A stretch of DNA of 64,000 nt. Source: CAIYTF01 sp963664845 (GTDB lineage: Bacteria; Bacteroidota; Ignavibacteria; Ignavibacteriales; Ignavibacteriaceae). Position 1 is the first letter of the stretch. Each line of letters opens with the position of its first letter. A program made the position numbers and the translations under genes. Location of the stretch: positions 186,001-250,000 of the forward strand of contig OY761615.1 in assembly GCA_963664845.1 (NCBI GenBank). The letters are read 5' to 3'. Below the pieces are notes generated by a model, which did not search any database, had not been told where the DNA came from, and saw only the letters and a program-made list of their open reading frames with translations. Shown here piece after piece: positions 1 to 8,253 of the stretch.

Positions 1-167
1 TTAGCCATTATTTTTCTCCATTTCATTGAAACTGACTTCCCAAAATTACAAGAAAATTCAACTATTTAATAACAGCTTGAACTATTTTTATAAAAATCAT
101 CATATTCATTCTGAAATCTGCCCAATAACCGCTATTTTACCTGTTCAATTTTGTTTAGTTAGGGCCA

Positions 168-881
168 ATGCGTAAGCTACTTATATTCTCGTTCCTGTTC
201 TTCATTTCTTCACTCATCCAGGCTCAAATGCCGGAGAATGATTCCATCAAGGTCACTGTTTCATTGGAGGGCACACAACTAGTCGCCAGGGATTCGGTCG
301 GCCAGGTCGCGGTAAGTTGGCGTTTCCATGCCCCTGAAATGTACCGGTTGGACTTAAATGGCGATGATATCGAAGAAATTGTAATCATTGACAATGCTCT
401 TTCCGATACGATCCCGGATTATACGCTCTATTTATTCTCCGTTGAAGACGGTTTGGAATTGGCTGATTCACTCTATTCCGGGCGTCTTGAACCATTGATT
501 GAATTCAATGAAGAATTGAATGCAACCTTGTTATGCACCGGCATCCATCAGCTCGATTCGCTGCTCTATCTTACCGGACAGGATACAATCATAACTCCGA
601 GAAAGTACTCCCTGTACGACGGCACGGAGATAATCAACGTAAGCAGCGACCTCTATTCATTGTATTTGACCCAGAATGATGCGCTTCTGGACGATTATCC
701 AAACCTGGTCGAAAACGGTGAAATGGATTGTGCGGGCGGAGACAAGCTACTGAGCCTGATTTTCACAGTATATTACAATTATCTTCAGGCCGGGGAACTG
801 TCTCTGGCAAATAATTTCCTGGGCACCTACCATACGTGCCCAAAATTTAGTAAATTAAAAGGACTTCTTGATTCACTTTAA
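168..881 (+). CDS. Exported protein of unknown function
   Basis: A 237-residue protein that begins with a clear Sec signal peptide: Lys/Arg at positions 2-3, a hydrophobic stretch rich in Phe/Leu/Ile, and a cleavage region ending in QAQ near residue 20. It is therefore periplasmic or surface-exposed. The segment LDLNGDDIEEIVIIDNA around residues 62-78 resembles the Asp-rich loop of FG-GAP/VCBS beta-propeller repeats, but only one copy is visible. The C-terminal third contains two cysteines near CAGG and HTCPKF. I do not recognise a family. It lies 9 bp upstream of a small same-strand gene at 891, so the two may be co-transcribed. The 167 bases before it are AT-rich and hold no gene that I can support. 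Confidence 0.75.
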   Translation: MRKLLIFSFLFFISSLIQAQMPENDSIKVTVSLEGTQLVARDSVGQVAVSWRFHAPEMYRLDLNGDDIEEIVIIDNALSDTIPDYTLYLFSVEDGLELADSLYSGRLEPLIEFNEELNATLLCTGIHQLDSLLYLTGQDTIITPRKYSLYDGTEIINVSSDLYSLYLTQNDALLDDYPNLVENGEMDCAGGDKLLSLIFTVYYNYLQAGELSLANNFLGTYHTCPKFSKLKGLLDSL

Positions 882-890
882 GGTAATGAG

Positions 891-1130
891 ATGCAGATGA
901 ACTGGAAACAATTTATTGGTAAAACTGTCCATGTGACCATGCATGAGAACTATGGCATCGTTATGGACCAAAAAGCAGATTCTGCTATTTACGAAATAGT
1001 GTTCAAAAGCGGTACCTTGGTGGATGCTTTTGAAGATGGTTTGTTTTTGGAGACACGCAGAGATGCCGAGCAGGTTAAGATTTTTGTTTTCTTCAAATCC
1101 ATTAAGTGTGTAGAAATTTTTAATTTCTAA
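891..1130 (+). CDS. Small hypothetical protein
   Basis: A 79-residue soluble protein without signal peptide, membrane segment or recognisable motif. It starts 9 bp after the exported protein at 168-881, which suggests a shared transcript. The start could be the ATG at 891 or the in-frame ATG at 897 (residue 3). Composition is ordinary for the region, with a Phe-rich C terminus (KIFVFFKS). The order Trp-Lys-Gln-Phe-Ile-Gly-Lys-Thr-Val near the N terminus suggests a small beta-barrel fold, but this is only a guess. Confidence 0.6.
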   Translation: MQMNWKQFIGKTVHVTMHENYGIVMDQKADSAIYEIVFKSGTLVDAFEDGLFLETRRDAEQVKIFVFFKSIKCVEIFNF

Positions 1131-1237
1131 CCTTCTGATGATACATCACGGTGTTCGCGTTTCGACTCTAAAAGTGACGTTTCATTCAGAGACACATCAA
1201 TCACAACTCTCCCCTACTTGTAAGGAATAACTTCACA

Positions 1238-2239
1238 ATGCCTATTACCATCGGTGTTATTGGAACTGGCCATTTAGGCACAATTCATACAAAGCTGTTA
1301 CAACAGATCCCATCCTGTACCCTTGTGGGAATTTACGATAAAAATCCTGAACAAGCCGCCGCTGTATCGAAAACACTGGGTGTGCCGGCTTTTGATGACA
1401 TTCATAAATTGCTTGACGTCGTTGATGCAGTGTCGATTGTCACGGTTACAAGTGCACATCATGAGATTGCTAAAATTTGTTTGGAACGCAATAAACATGT
1501 TCTTGTTGAAAAACCCATAACCGTCACCATACCCGAAGCTGAGGATTTGGTAGCTCTGGCTGCTCAAAGAAAGTTGGTATTACAGGTCGGACATATCGAG
1601 CGTTTCAATCCGGCACTCCTGTCCTTGGAGCATTACCTTCTTGAGCCTCTTTTTATTCAGTCAGATCGCCTGGCGCAGTTCAATCCCCGGGGAACTGACG
1701 TGGCGGTTGTACTGGATCTTATGATCCATGATATTGATATCATTCTTTCGCTCGTTAAATCGGAAGTTAAAAAAATTGACGCCAGCGGGGTGCCCGTGGT
1801 TTCGGCAAATGTTGATATTGCCAATGCAAGAATTGAATTTGAAAATGGTGCTGTAGCCAATGTTACCGCAAGCAGAATATCACAGAAGAAAATGCGCAAA
1901 ATGCGGATATTTCAACGTGACGGCTACATCGCATTGGATTTTCAGACCGGTGTTTCCGAAGTTTTTCACCTTATTCCCAGTGATACTGAGGTGAATACCG
2001 GCACGATCAATTTTGGTGAAATTGGCGTTGGTGAGTACAAAAAGAAAATCATCTACGAACAACCGGAAACCAAGGAAATAAACTCGCTGCAATATGAGTT
2101 GTCTCTTTTTATTGATGCCGTAAGAGAAAATAAGCCACCGGTGGTTTCAGGAGCCGACGGGCTGCGGGCATTGCGGGTTGCCGATGAAATCATTCACAAA
2201 ATAGAAGACTCTGCAAAACGGGTTCTCTCACAGGGATAA
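1238..2239 (+). CDS. Gfo/Idh/MocA family NAD(P)-dependent oxidoreductase
   Basis: A 333-residue dehydrogenase of the Gfo/Idh/MocA family, which oxidises or reduces a sugar or sugar-nucleotide hydroxyl with NAD(P). The N-terminal Rossmann fold begins with GVIGTGHLGTIH (residues 6-17). The family Lys-Pro motif is present as VEKPIT near residue 92. The segments GHIERFNPA and VLDLMIHDIDIILSL are typical of the C-terminal alpha/beta domain; the His in MIHDID corresponds to the usual catalytic position. The GHxERFNP and PRGTDVxVVLDLMIHD sequences recall UDP-GlcNAc 3-dehydrogenase-like members involved in lipid A amino-sugar synthesis, but the neighbours do not confirm that substrate. The gene at 2241 starts one base after the stop, so they form an operon. 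Confidence 0.9.
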   Translation: MPITIGVIGTGHLGTIHTKLLQQIPSCTLVGIYDKNPEQAAAVSKTLGVPAFDDIHKLLDVVDAVSIVTVTSAHHEIAKICLERNKHVLVEKPITVTIPEAEDLVALAAQRKLVLQVGHIERFNPALLSLEHYLLEPLFIQSDRLAQFNPRGTDVAVVLDLMIHDIDIILSLVKSEVKKIDASGVPVVSANVDIANARIEFENGAVANVTASRISQKKMRKMRIFQRDGYIALDFQTGVSEVFHLIPSDTEVNTGTINFGEIGVGEYKKKIIYEQPETKEINSLQYELSLFIDAVRENKPPVVSGADGLRALRVADEIIHKIEDSAKRVLSQG

Positions 2240-2240
2240 A

Positions 2241-2699
2241 ATGGAAACCAAACATACTGCGGAAACGGAAAGTGCTCTTGAATTTTATGACGGGTATCTA
2301 TCGCTGTGGAATGACAAAATCACTCACAAAGACTTTCTGCGGGAGATCATCCTTTTTTGTTTTGCAAATCATGTAGTTGAGGAACTGCACGAAATAGCAT
2401 TTTCAGCCAAATACGTCACGGGACTGCACCGGGTACTCATTGATGCTGTCAACAATCCTGAAGTAAAGGATACATCTTCAATCGAGCACGATCTTTCAAC
2501 AAACCTGCAAAAAGTGATTGATAAACTTGGGAAGCTGTTAAAGACCGCCCCGGAAAAATTACAGCTTTCTTTTGCAGAATTGACAGCAATGACTCCGGAA
2601 GCATTTCAGGCATTTTTCGCTTTGTTGGTAGACTTCGATTTCCTGAAACAATATTTTAATCTTTTAATGCGAGAAGCAGAAACAAGCGAAGGTAAATAA
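2241..2699 (+). CDS. Hypothetical protein, alpha-helical
   Basis: A 152-residue, predominantly helical protein with no signal peptide and no family that I recognise. It starts one base after the stop codon of the Gfo/Idh/MocA oxidoreductase and is very probably translationally coupled to it. The sequence is rich in Leu, Phe, Glu and Ala with amphipathic repeats (for example LRVLIDAVN-like and LSTNLQKVIDKLGKLLKTAPEKL). This suggests a small helical-bundle protein, perhaps a partner of the dehydrogenase. A hairpin directly downstream (2702-2737) probably ends the transcript. Confidence 0.65.
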   Translation: METKHTAETESALEFYDGYLSLWNDKITHKDFLREIILFCFANHVVEELHEIAFSAKYVTGLHRVLIDAVNNPEVKDTSSIEHDLSTNLQKVIDKLGKLLKTAPEKLQLSFAELTAMTPEAFQAFFALLVDFDFLKQYFNLLMREAETSEGK

Positions 2700-2701
2700 T
2701 A

Positions 2702-2737
2702 AAAGGGAGAGCACCTGTGAAAGCGCACCCTCCCTTT
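2702..2737 (+). terminator. Hairpin terminator after the Gfo/Idh operon
   Basis: An inverted repeat with arms AAAGGGA (2702-2708) and TCCCTTT (2731-2737) begins two bases after the TAA of the 2241-2699 gene. The interior pairs only partly and the trailing T run is short, so it is a moderate rather than textbook intrinsic terminator. It lies between convergent genes and could serve both. Confidence 0.5.
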
Positions 2738-2772
2738 GACTTCGATATAGGAGTGAGGAAACTTTTAGTATC

Positions 2773-3399
2773 TTAAAAAATCTTTTCGCTGTCTTCCTTT
2801 TTCATATCACAGTCCTCTTCATTCATCTGCTTTTTGATAATTATCTTTTTACGGATCTTTTTATCACCCGATTTTTCATGCTTGCCATCGTGTTTCAAAG
2901 TATCACATGAGGTACCTTGATCCATTTCGTCGGAATCGCAGCAATCACTATCATCTATAATGATTATCTTGTGTCGAAGGCCTTTTAACTGCTCTTCGAG
3001 ACAGCCCATGTTTTCTTTCATGTTTTTCTTCATTTCCGTCATCATGGAATCAAAATCAAGCTTGAAATGACCATCACCCAATTGTGGAAATCTGATGGTA
3101 TCATCGTTGATGATCATCATCCCCTTCCCTCCTTTCAGGTTGAATTTGTGCGGATTGAAGGCATCCAGGGAATCGTCGTCGATATTGAGCTTGAACATGT
3201 TTCTGTGCTCCTTTGCCTTCAGGCGGGAAGTGAGCTTCTTTGCGTCGACGCCTTCAAAGGATACTGATCCCGAGTCGGTTGTTATCGTTATTTTTTTGAC
3301 ATCACCCTTTAAGTCCTTCAGCTTTTTATCAACTGATTGTGCAGGCAAATAGCTGCCGAAGAAAAACGATACAATGAAAAAAAGGAACAATTCATTCAT
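2773..3399 (-). CDS. Exported, highly charged protein of unknown function
   Basis: A 208-residue protein with an N-terminal signal peptide (hydrophobic FLFFIVSFFFGSYLPAQS, residues 4-21). The mature part alternates very acidic and very basic segments. The middle holds ITTDSGSVSFEG and MMIINDDTIRFP, which look like beta strands. The C-terminal third is strongly charged and contains a cluster DDSDCCDSDEMDQ, a KKIRKKIIIKK block and further Cys residues (CDTLK, DCDMK). Cys next to Asp/Glu suggests possible metal binding, but no known motif fits. It stands alone on the minus strand, facing the gene at 2241. Confidence 0.65.
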   Translation of the reverse strand: MNELFLFFIVSFFFGSYLPAQSVDKKLKDLKGDVKKITITTDSGSVSFEGVDAKKLTSRLKAKEHRNMFKLNIDDDSLDAFNPHKFNLKGGKGMMIINDDTIRFPQLGDGHFKLDFDSMMTEMKKNMKENMGCLEEQLKGLRHKIIIIDDSDCCDSDEMDQGTSCDTLKHDGKHEKSGDKKIRKKIIIKKQMNEEDCDMKKEDSEKIF

Positions 3400-3545
3400 G
3401 GTTACTCCATATTATTACGTTTAGTATAATTGTTAGAGTGGCTTGGGGGGCCAAATGTTCCCGTTTCAAACCCCTGGTTTTAACCGTTCATCACTTTATT
3501 TCACCGGGAGAGCATAAATTTGAACAAAGTAGGAGTCACCACCCG

Positions 3546-3578
3546 TCCCCTGAAGGAATTATTGAAGCGCAGCTTCAA
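3546..3578. repeat. Possible degenerate palindromic repeat with hairpin
   Basis: In the 284-base gap between 3400 and 3683, the stretch starting CCCCTGAAGG (about 3547) followed by AATTATTGAAGC resembles a shortened copy of the repeat pair at 49042-49106 (CCCCGAAGGGGCGG followed by AATTATTGTAGC). It runs into a perfect 7-bp hairpin, TTGAAGC (3562-3568), loop GCA, GCTTCAA (3572-3578). The rest of the gap holds no gene that I can support. Confidence 0.35.
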
Positions 3579-3617
3579 CGCCCCCGGCAAATAGCTATTG
3601 CAGCAGTTACAATACAT

Positions 3618-3652
3618 ACACCAACGCCATCCGTGCAGGATGGCGTTGGTGT
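3618..3652 (-). terminator. Strong hairpin downstream of the Rrf2 gene
   Basis: A perfect 15-bp inverted repeat with arms ACACCAACGCCATCC (3618-3632) and GGATGGCGTTGGTGT (3638-3652) around a 5-base loop. It lies 31 bases past the stop of the Rrf2 gene on the minus strand. The following minus-strand sequence is T-rich but interrupted (TGTATGTATTG), so it is probably the transcript end for the bacilliredoxin-Rrf2 pair. Confidence 0.7.
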
Positions 3653-3683
3653 TATTAATCAGTGTAATCATTCTAAATCAGCT

Positions 3684-4154
3684 TCAATCAGTGGTTGTTG
3701 CTTCGTCCATAATTGCATTAACAAACGTACTCACCTTCTGTTCATTATGCATGAGATCCCGCAGCATAATACGATTCAGCACATTATCCACTGAAACCTG
3801 CACTGCCCTCCAGAGAGAGCGCACCGAACAATCAATGGAATGTGTACAAATGGCATCTACGCCTGAATAATCGGTACAGAATGAAGACTTAAACAACCGG
3901 CCACCTAAGGCGGCCAATACGTCACCAACAATTATCTCTTCAGGTTTTTTGGTAAGTTTATAACCGCCATTCATGCCGCGTTCACTTTCCACGAAACCAC
4001 CCATACGCAATATTCGCAGAATTTTCGCAGCATTGGCCTGGGTTAATTTCTCAGCATCGCTGATTTCAGGAATGGTTAGACCATGCCCGGAAGTATCGTG
4101 GGCGATGCGCAGAAGAAGACGCAAACCATATTCTTCCTGAGAACTAAATTTCAT
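3684..4154 (-). CDS. Rrf2 family transcriptional regulator, IscR/SufR-like
   Basis: A 156-residue Rrf2 winged-helix regulator, probably the Fe-S or redox sensor of the adjacent SUF operon. The N terminus MKFSSQEEYGLRLLLRIA is the canonical Rrf2 start; a longer frame extends upstream to 4220, but its extra residues overlap the preceding gene and do not match the family. The DNA-recognition region and wing are seen in IPEISDAEKLTQANAAKILRILRMGGFVESERGMNGGYKLTKKP. Three cysteines lie in the expected cluster loop, CTDYSGVDAICTHSIDC, giving C-x9-C-x5-C, close to the IscR ligand spacing. The gene starts 7 bp after the bacilliredoxin stop, so both are on one transcript. Target sites would be expected upstream of sufB. 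Confidence 0.88.
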   Translation of the reverse strand: MKFSSQEEYGLRLLLRIAHDTSGHGLTIPEISDAEKLTQANAAKILRILRMGGFVESERGMNGGYKLTKKPEEIIVGDVLAALGGRLFKSSFCTDYSGVDAICTHSIDCSVRSLWRAVQVSVDNVLNRIMLRDLMHNEQKVSTFVNAIMDEATTTD

Positions 4155-4161
4155 ATATGCA

Positions 4162-4695
4162 TTAACCTTTAAATAAGGGGATCTTAGACCCGCACTGTTT
4201 TGCATACTCAACCTGGGCAAACTGCTCAGGCGTTATTGAGGGACCCTGACGTGAGCAATGCTCTTCAAATGCGTCAATCAGCTTCGCAGCAATCTGCTGC
4301 GGTGAATAGCCCTCAATTTCGTAACGGGGCAGGAAATATAACACTTCACCATTCTTAAAAAGAGCAGCACTGGGTGAAGACGGTGCAAAATTCTTTACAT
4401 AACCTCTTGCACGGTCAGTGGCATCCCGGTCCTGACCCGCAAAAACGGTGTATAGTTTATCTGGAATGATTTTATTTTGTAATGCCAGTGAAACTCCGGG
4501 ACGTGCACCACCGGCGGCGCAACCGCAAACTGAGTTTACAACAACAAAGACAGTCTTATCATCGGAAACATTTATCACAGCATCAACTTCTTCGGCTGAA
4601 CGTAATTCTTCAAGTCCGACGGCTACCAATTCATCACGCATTGGTTGAACTGCATCCTGATCATATAATGGAGGACGCGAAACAATATTGAACAT
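4162..4695 (-). CDS. Bacilliredoxin (BrxA/BrxB, YphP/YqiW family)
   Basis: A 177-residue member of the BrxA/BrxB family, thiol-disulfide proteins that remove bacillithiol from S-bacillithiolated proteins. The diagnostic CGC active site is present at Cys57-Gly-Cys59 within NSVCGCAAGGARPGV, and the length and C-terminal part (SPSSAALFKNGEVLYFLPR, then HCSRQGPSI) match the family. An additional Cys occurs in YAKQCGSK near the end. It sits between the SUF operon (145 bases upstream) and the Rrf2 regulator (7 bases downstream), all on the minus strand. This position suggests a role in protecting Fe-S assembly thiols. Whether this organism makes bacillithiol cannot be seen here. Confidence 0.9.
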   Translation of the reverse strand: MFNIVSRPPLYDQDAVQPMRDELVAVGLEELRSAEEVDAVINVSDDKTVFVVVNSVCGCAAGGARPGVSLALQNKIIPDKLYTVFAGQDRDATDRARGYVKNFAPSSPSAALFKNGEVLYFLPRYEIEGYSPQQIAAKLIDAFEEHCSRQGPSITPEQFAQVEYAKQCGSKIPLFKG

Positions 4696-4806
4696 TATAA
4701 CTACTCCTTACGTATTTATAGTTTTTAAGAAATTCACTATTACTAACTCTAATGAGCTTGAACTGCCTTCTCAAACTCCACACAAAGTTGTCTGGCAGCA
4801 TCACCC

Positions 4807-4832
4807 GGGCAGGTTATGGTTTTTCCCTGCCC
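4807..4832 (-). other. Hairpin between the SUF operon and bacilliredoxin
   Basis: Arms GGGCAGG (4807-4813) and CCTGCCC (4826-4832) form a 7-bp stem just after the stop of the DUF59 gene. No T run follows on the minus strand, so it may be a weak terminator, an mRNA-stabilising end, or a partial read-through point between sufBCDSU-DUF59 and the bacilliredoxin-Rrf2 genes. Confidence 0.45.
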
Positions 4833-4840
4833 CTATCTTA

Positions 4841-5197
4841 TTAAAAGAAACCGAGTTCCACTTTTGCAACTTCGCTCATCATATCCTTATCCCAGGGCGG
4901 ATTCCAGGTTAATTCCACTTTAACGCTGGTGATACCCGGAATTTCACGAAGCTTATTCTCTACTTCGGGCGGCAACGATTCTGCAACCGGACACATGGGA
5001 GACGTAAGCGTCATGATAACCACGAGATTCTTTTCGAGATCGAATTTCAGTTCGTAAATGAGTCCGAGTTCCCAAATGTCCACCGGTATTTCCGGATCGT
5101 AGCAGGTCTTAAGCTTATTAATTGCTTTTTCCTGTAATTCCTGAATTTCCTGAACTATTTGGTCCTGATTTGTTTGGTTTGTCAATTCTTCACGCAT
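4841..5197 (-). CDS. DUF59/MIP18 family Fe-S assembly factor (SufT-like)
   Basis: A 118-residue DUF59 (MIP18/PaaD-like) protein, a family of auxiliary Fe-S maturation factors often encoded at the end of suf operons. Seen motifs: CYDPEIPVDIWELGLIYEL near residues 33-51, the conserved MTLTSPMCPVAESLP containing the single functional Cys, and VELTWNPPWDKDMMS. I chose the ATG at 5197 (MREELTNQ), four bases past the sufU stop. The longer frame from 5230 would begin inside sufU and add only a low-complexity leader. It is the last gene of the continuous SUF transcript. Confidence 0.88.
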   Translation of the reverse strand: MREELTNQTNQDQIVQEIQELQEKAINKLKTCYDPEIPVDIWELGLIYELKFDLEKNLVVIMTLTSPMCPVAESLPPEVENKLREIPGITSVKVELTWNPPWDKDMMSEVAKVELGFF

Positions 5198-5201
5198 ACT
5201 G

Positions 5202-5660
5202 TTACTCGGTTGAAACTGCTTTTTCTTCATTCTTCAGGGCAGCAATAAGCGTATGCCATGAGAGCGAGGCACACTTTACGCGCACTGGGAATTCCCGCAC
5301 TCCCTGAAGAACCGCCAATTTATCAAGGTCTTCATAGGTATCATTTAAATCGCCTGCACCTGTTACCATATCATGAAACCGTTCGAAAAGCGCTTCTGCT
5401 TCCTGAACGGTTTTGCCTTTAAGAAACGCGGTCATCATTGAAGCTGATGATTTGGATATGGCACAGCCGTTACCTTCGAATGAAATATTCGAAATAACGT
5501 CTCCATCTGTCTGGATATATAAATTTATATGGTCTCCGCATAGCGGGTTAAAACCTTCGGCCTCGTGGTTATGTACCTCGAGTTTGCCGAAATTTTTTGG
5601 GTTTTTATTATGATCGAGAATTAACTGCTGGTATAATTCTCGAATCTCCGGATTCATCAA
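5202..5660 (-). CDS. sufU: SufU-type Fe-S cluster assembly scaffold/sulfur acceptor
   Basis: A 152-residue SufU/IscU-like protein that accepts sulfur from the SufS cysteine desulfurase. The three conserved Cys positions are visible: NPLCGDHI (about residue 42), GNGCAISKSSASMM (about 67) and VKCASLSWHTL (about 129). The insertion and the GNGCAISKAS-type loop are characteristic of SufU rather than IscU. Its ATG overlaps the sufS stop codon by four bases (ATGA), which indicates translational coupling and a SufS-SufU pair. The DUF59 gene follows four bases after its stop. Confidence 0.93.
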   Translation of the reverse strand: MMNPEIRELYQQLILDHNKNPKNFGKLEVHNHEAEGFNPLCGDHINLYIQTDGDVISNISFEGNGCAISKSSASMMTAFLKGKTVQEAEALFERFHDMVTGAGDLNDTYEDLDKLAVLQGVREFPVRVKCASLSWHTLIAALKNEEKAVSTE

Positions 5661-6907
5661 CTGAATACCTCAAATACTTTATTAATAGCGGTAATTAATC
5701 TGTCAATCTCATCAAAAGTGGTATACAGGGCAAAGGAGGCTCTTGCTGTTGCGGGAATACCGAAGCGCTGCATCACCGGTTGTGTGCAATGGTGCCCTGC
5801 TCTGATGGCCACGCCTTCAAAATCGAGAATGGTCCCGATATCATGGGGGTGTATGCCCTCAAGCACAAATGAAAACACAGCAGAATGATTTTTTGCATTT
5901 CCGATCAGACGCAATTTTGGAAACGCGGTGAGCTTTTCCAATGCATACTTAGTCAGTGCCGCCTCGTGTGCCCCAATGGCTTCAAGCCCAATGGAATTCA
6001 CATAATCAATCGCTGCGCCGAGTCCTATCATGCCGGCAATGTTCGGCGTGCCGGCTTCCAACTTATAGGGCAAATCATTATAAGTTGTTTTTTCAATAGT
6101 CACACTGCGGATCATATCTCCCCCGCCCTGATAAGGCGGCATTGCGGACAGCCATTTTTCCTTTCCATAGAGAACGCCGGTCCCGGTAGGGCCATAAAGC
6201 TTATGACCGGAAAAAACAAAGAAATCAACGTCCAGTTTTTGCACATCAATTTGAGTATGCTGAATGGATTGTGCGCCGTCCAATAAAACAGGAATTCCGC
6301 TCTCGTGGGCAATGCGTACGATCTCCTCAACAGGATTGATTGTGCCGAGAGAATTTGAAATGTGGACTATGGAAACAAGCTTCGTTTTCGGTGACAACAG
6401 TTTTTCATACTCATCCATGAGCAATTCACCATTATCATCTATGGGTATAGCCTTTAAAATTGCCCCGGTATACTCACAAAATATCTGCCAGGGAACAATG
6501 TTAGCATGATGTTCCATCACGCTTATGACAATCTCATCACCTGCAGAAATGAATTTTTTACCAAAGGAACCGGCAACAAGATTAATCGAATCGGTTGCGC
6601 CCTTGGTAAAGATAATTTCCTTTGCGGAAGCAGCGTTTACAAAAGCCCTTACTTTTTCACGTGCTGCCTCATATTCATCGGTAGCAAGCTGACTCAAATA
6701 ATGAACACCGCGGTGAATGTTAGAGTTCTCTGTATAGTAATATTTATTGAGCCGTTCAACAACCTGCAATGGCTTATGCGTTGTGGCAGCGTTATCAAGA
6801 TAGGTAAGTTCCTTGCCATAAACGGTTGTCTGCAGTATTGGGAAATCCTGCCGGATCTTCTCAACGTCAAATCTGGTTTTTTCTGCTGTTATAATTGTAT
6901 GTTCCAT
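5657..6907 (-). CDS. sufS: SufS cysteine desulfurase
   Basis: A 416-residue PLP enzyme of the class II NifS/SufS group that releases sulfur from cysteine for Fe-S assembly. Seen: YLDNAATTHKPLQV near residue 40, the PLP lysine in FVFSGHKLYGPTGTGVLYGK, and the active-site loop AIRAGHHCTQPVMQ with the sulfur-carrying Cys. The start at 6907 (MEHTIITAEK) is preferred over the longer frame to 6970 because a good ribosome site (GGTGAGGAG) lies just before it and the extra residues would overlap sufD. It follows sufD by 13 bases and overlaps sufU by four. Confidence 0.96.
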   Translation of the reverse strand: MEHTIITAEKTRFDVEKIRQDFPILQTTVYGKELTYLDNAATTHKPLQVVERLNKYYYTENSNIHRGVHYLSQLATDEYEAAREKVRAFVNAASAKEIIFTKGATDSINLVAGSFGKKFISAGDEIVISVMEHHANIVPWQIFCEYTGAILKAIPIDDNGELLMDEYEKLLSPKTKLVSIVHISNSLGTINPVEEIVRIAHESGIPVLLDGAQSIQHTQIDVQKLDVDFFVFSGHKLYGPTGTGVLYGKEKWLSAMPPYQGGGDMIRSVTIEKTTYNDLPYKLEAGTPNIAGMIGLGAAIDYVNSIGLEAIGAHEAALTKYALEKLTAFPKLRLIGNAKNHSAVFSFVLEGIHPHDIGTILDFEGVAIRAGHHCTQPVMQRFGIPATARASFALYTTFDEIDRLITAINKVFEVFS

Positions 6908-6920
6908 TATCTCCTCACCC

Positions 6921-8246
6921 TTATACCGAAGTCCCGAGTTTGAGGTGCAGGTTTTCTTCAAGATAATCAAGCACCTGTTGGTGTTTAATTTTTTCTACTA
7001 CATTCTTTGCAAAGGCAAAAATCATGGTGCTCTTCGCCTGTTCCAGGCTCAAACCCCGTGATCGAAGATAAAACAAAGCTTCTTCGTCAAGCTGACCGAT
7101 AGTGGCACCGTGTGAACATTTAACGTCATCAGCAAAAATTTCAAGCTGTGGTTTGGTATCGACTATTGCCTGATCGGAGAGGAGAATGTTTTTGTTTGCC
7201 TGAAATGCATTTGTTTTCTGAGCATCGCGGCGCACCATAACTTTCCCGTTAAAAACGCCGCGTGATTTCCCATCCAGCACACCCTTATAAAGCTCATTAC
7301 TCCGGCAATTAGGCAATGCGTGGTCAATCAGCGTATGATTGTCCATAAGTTGACCATCGGACGTGAGATATAGCCCATTCAAGTTGCATTCTGCGTCTTC
7401 ACCAACAAAGCGCGCGTGGAAGTTATTGCGCGCAATACTGCTGCCAAAATCTATATTATAATACGTGTAAACGCTGTTGGTGCCCAATGCAGCTTCGGAA
7501 AGAGAAATATGATAGCTTTTAAGGTTTTCATTCTGGATCCTCACATGAGTCAGATTTGCGTTCTTGCCCAAATGCACTTCCGATACGGCATTTGTCAAGT
7601 ACACGGAGTCAGATACCGATTCATAATTCTCAATTAACGATGCCTGTGCGTTATCCTCAAGAATGAAGAGGTTTCGCGGCTGAATGGCTATTTCCTCGTT
7701 GGCAGAGGTGACATACAGAATGTGCACCGGACGCTCCAGCACCGCATTCTTTCTGATAAGAATGAATGCTCCATCCTGAAGGAATGAAGCATTTAATTCA
7801 GGGAAAATTCCATCAGTATTGGTGGCATTCTTTCCAATATAATTTTCCACCGATTCCTGATTCTCACTGAAAGCAAGCTTAAGAGATTTTACAATAAGCT
7901 TATCGGTTGAATCGATAATGTTTGAAAGAGCAGGATCAAAATTTCCGTTCACAAAAACCAGCGTGTTAAATTCTGCATGATTAAAAAGAAATTTATCTAT
8001 TTGCTCAAGTGAAACCGGCGTGGCACTGAACCTGCCGGAACGAAATTTGTGGTTCAGAACCGGAGAAATATCAGTGTATTTCCATTCTTCATCTCCTGTG
8101 GTGGGAAACGATAATTCCGGAATCCTGGCTGCAGCAGTTTTTCTAAATTTGTGAATTGGTTTTTGCTTTTCACCGTTGAGCCCCAGTTCAAATGACTCAA
8201 ATTGCGAAACATACCAATCTTTAATTTCTTGCATTCTATCCATCAT
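6921..8246 (-). CDS. sufD: SufD, Fe-S cluster assembly scaffold subunit
   Basis: A 441-residue SufD protein, partner of SufB in the SufBC2D scaffold. It has the expected two parts: a helical N terminus and a long right-handed beta-helix (VLERPVHILYVTS, NLFILEDNAQASLIENYES, GVFNGKVMVRRDAQKTNAFQANKNILLSDQAIVDTKPQLEIFADDVKCSHGATIGQLDEEALFYLRSRGL). The conserved Cys-Ser-His (KCSHGAT) is near residue 375; the His is required for cluster assembly in the family. The start codon follows the sufC stop by seven bases and is preceded by GGA. Confidence 0.94.
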   Translation of the reverse strand: MMDRMQEIKDWYVSQFESFELGLNGEKQKPIHKFRKTAAARIPELSFPTTGDEEWKYTDISPVLNHKFRSGRFSATPVSLEQIDKFLFNHAEFNTLVFVNGNFDPALSNIIDSTDKLIVKSLKLAFSENQESVENYIGKNATNTDGIFPELNASFLQDGAFILIRKNAVLERPVHILYVTSANEEIAIQPRNLFILEDNAQASLIENYESVSDSVYLTNAVSEVHLGKNANLTHVRIQNENLKSYHISLSEAALGTNSVYTYYNIDFGSSIARNNFHARFVGEDAECNLNGLYLTSDGQLMDNHTLIDHALPNCRSNELYKGVLDGKSRGVFNGKVMVRRDAQKTNAFQANKNILLSDQAIVDTKPQLEIFADDVKCSHGATIGQLDEEALFYLRSRGLSLEQAKSTMIFAFAKNVVEKIKHQQVLDYLEENLHLKLGTSV

Positions 8247-8253
8247 TGTTTCC

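Noticed and set aside
1..30. Possible leftward gene starting near the window edge
   Set aside because: ATG codons exist on the minus strand but too few bases are present to judge.
5198..5230. Earlier start for the DUF59 protein
   Set aside because: It would lie inside sufU and adds a low-complexity leader not expected in the family.
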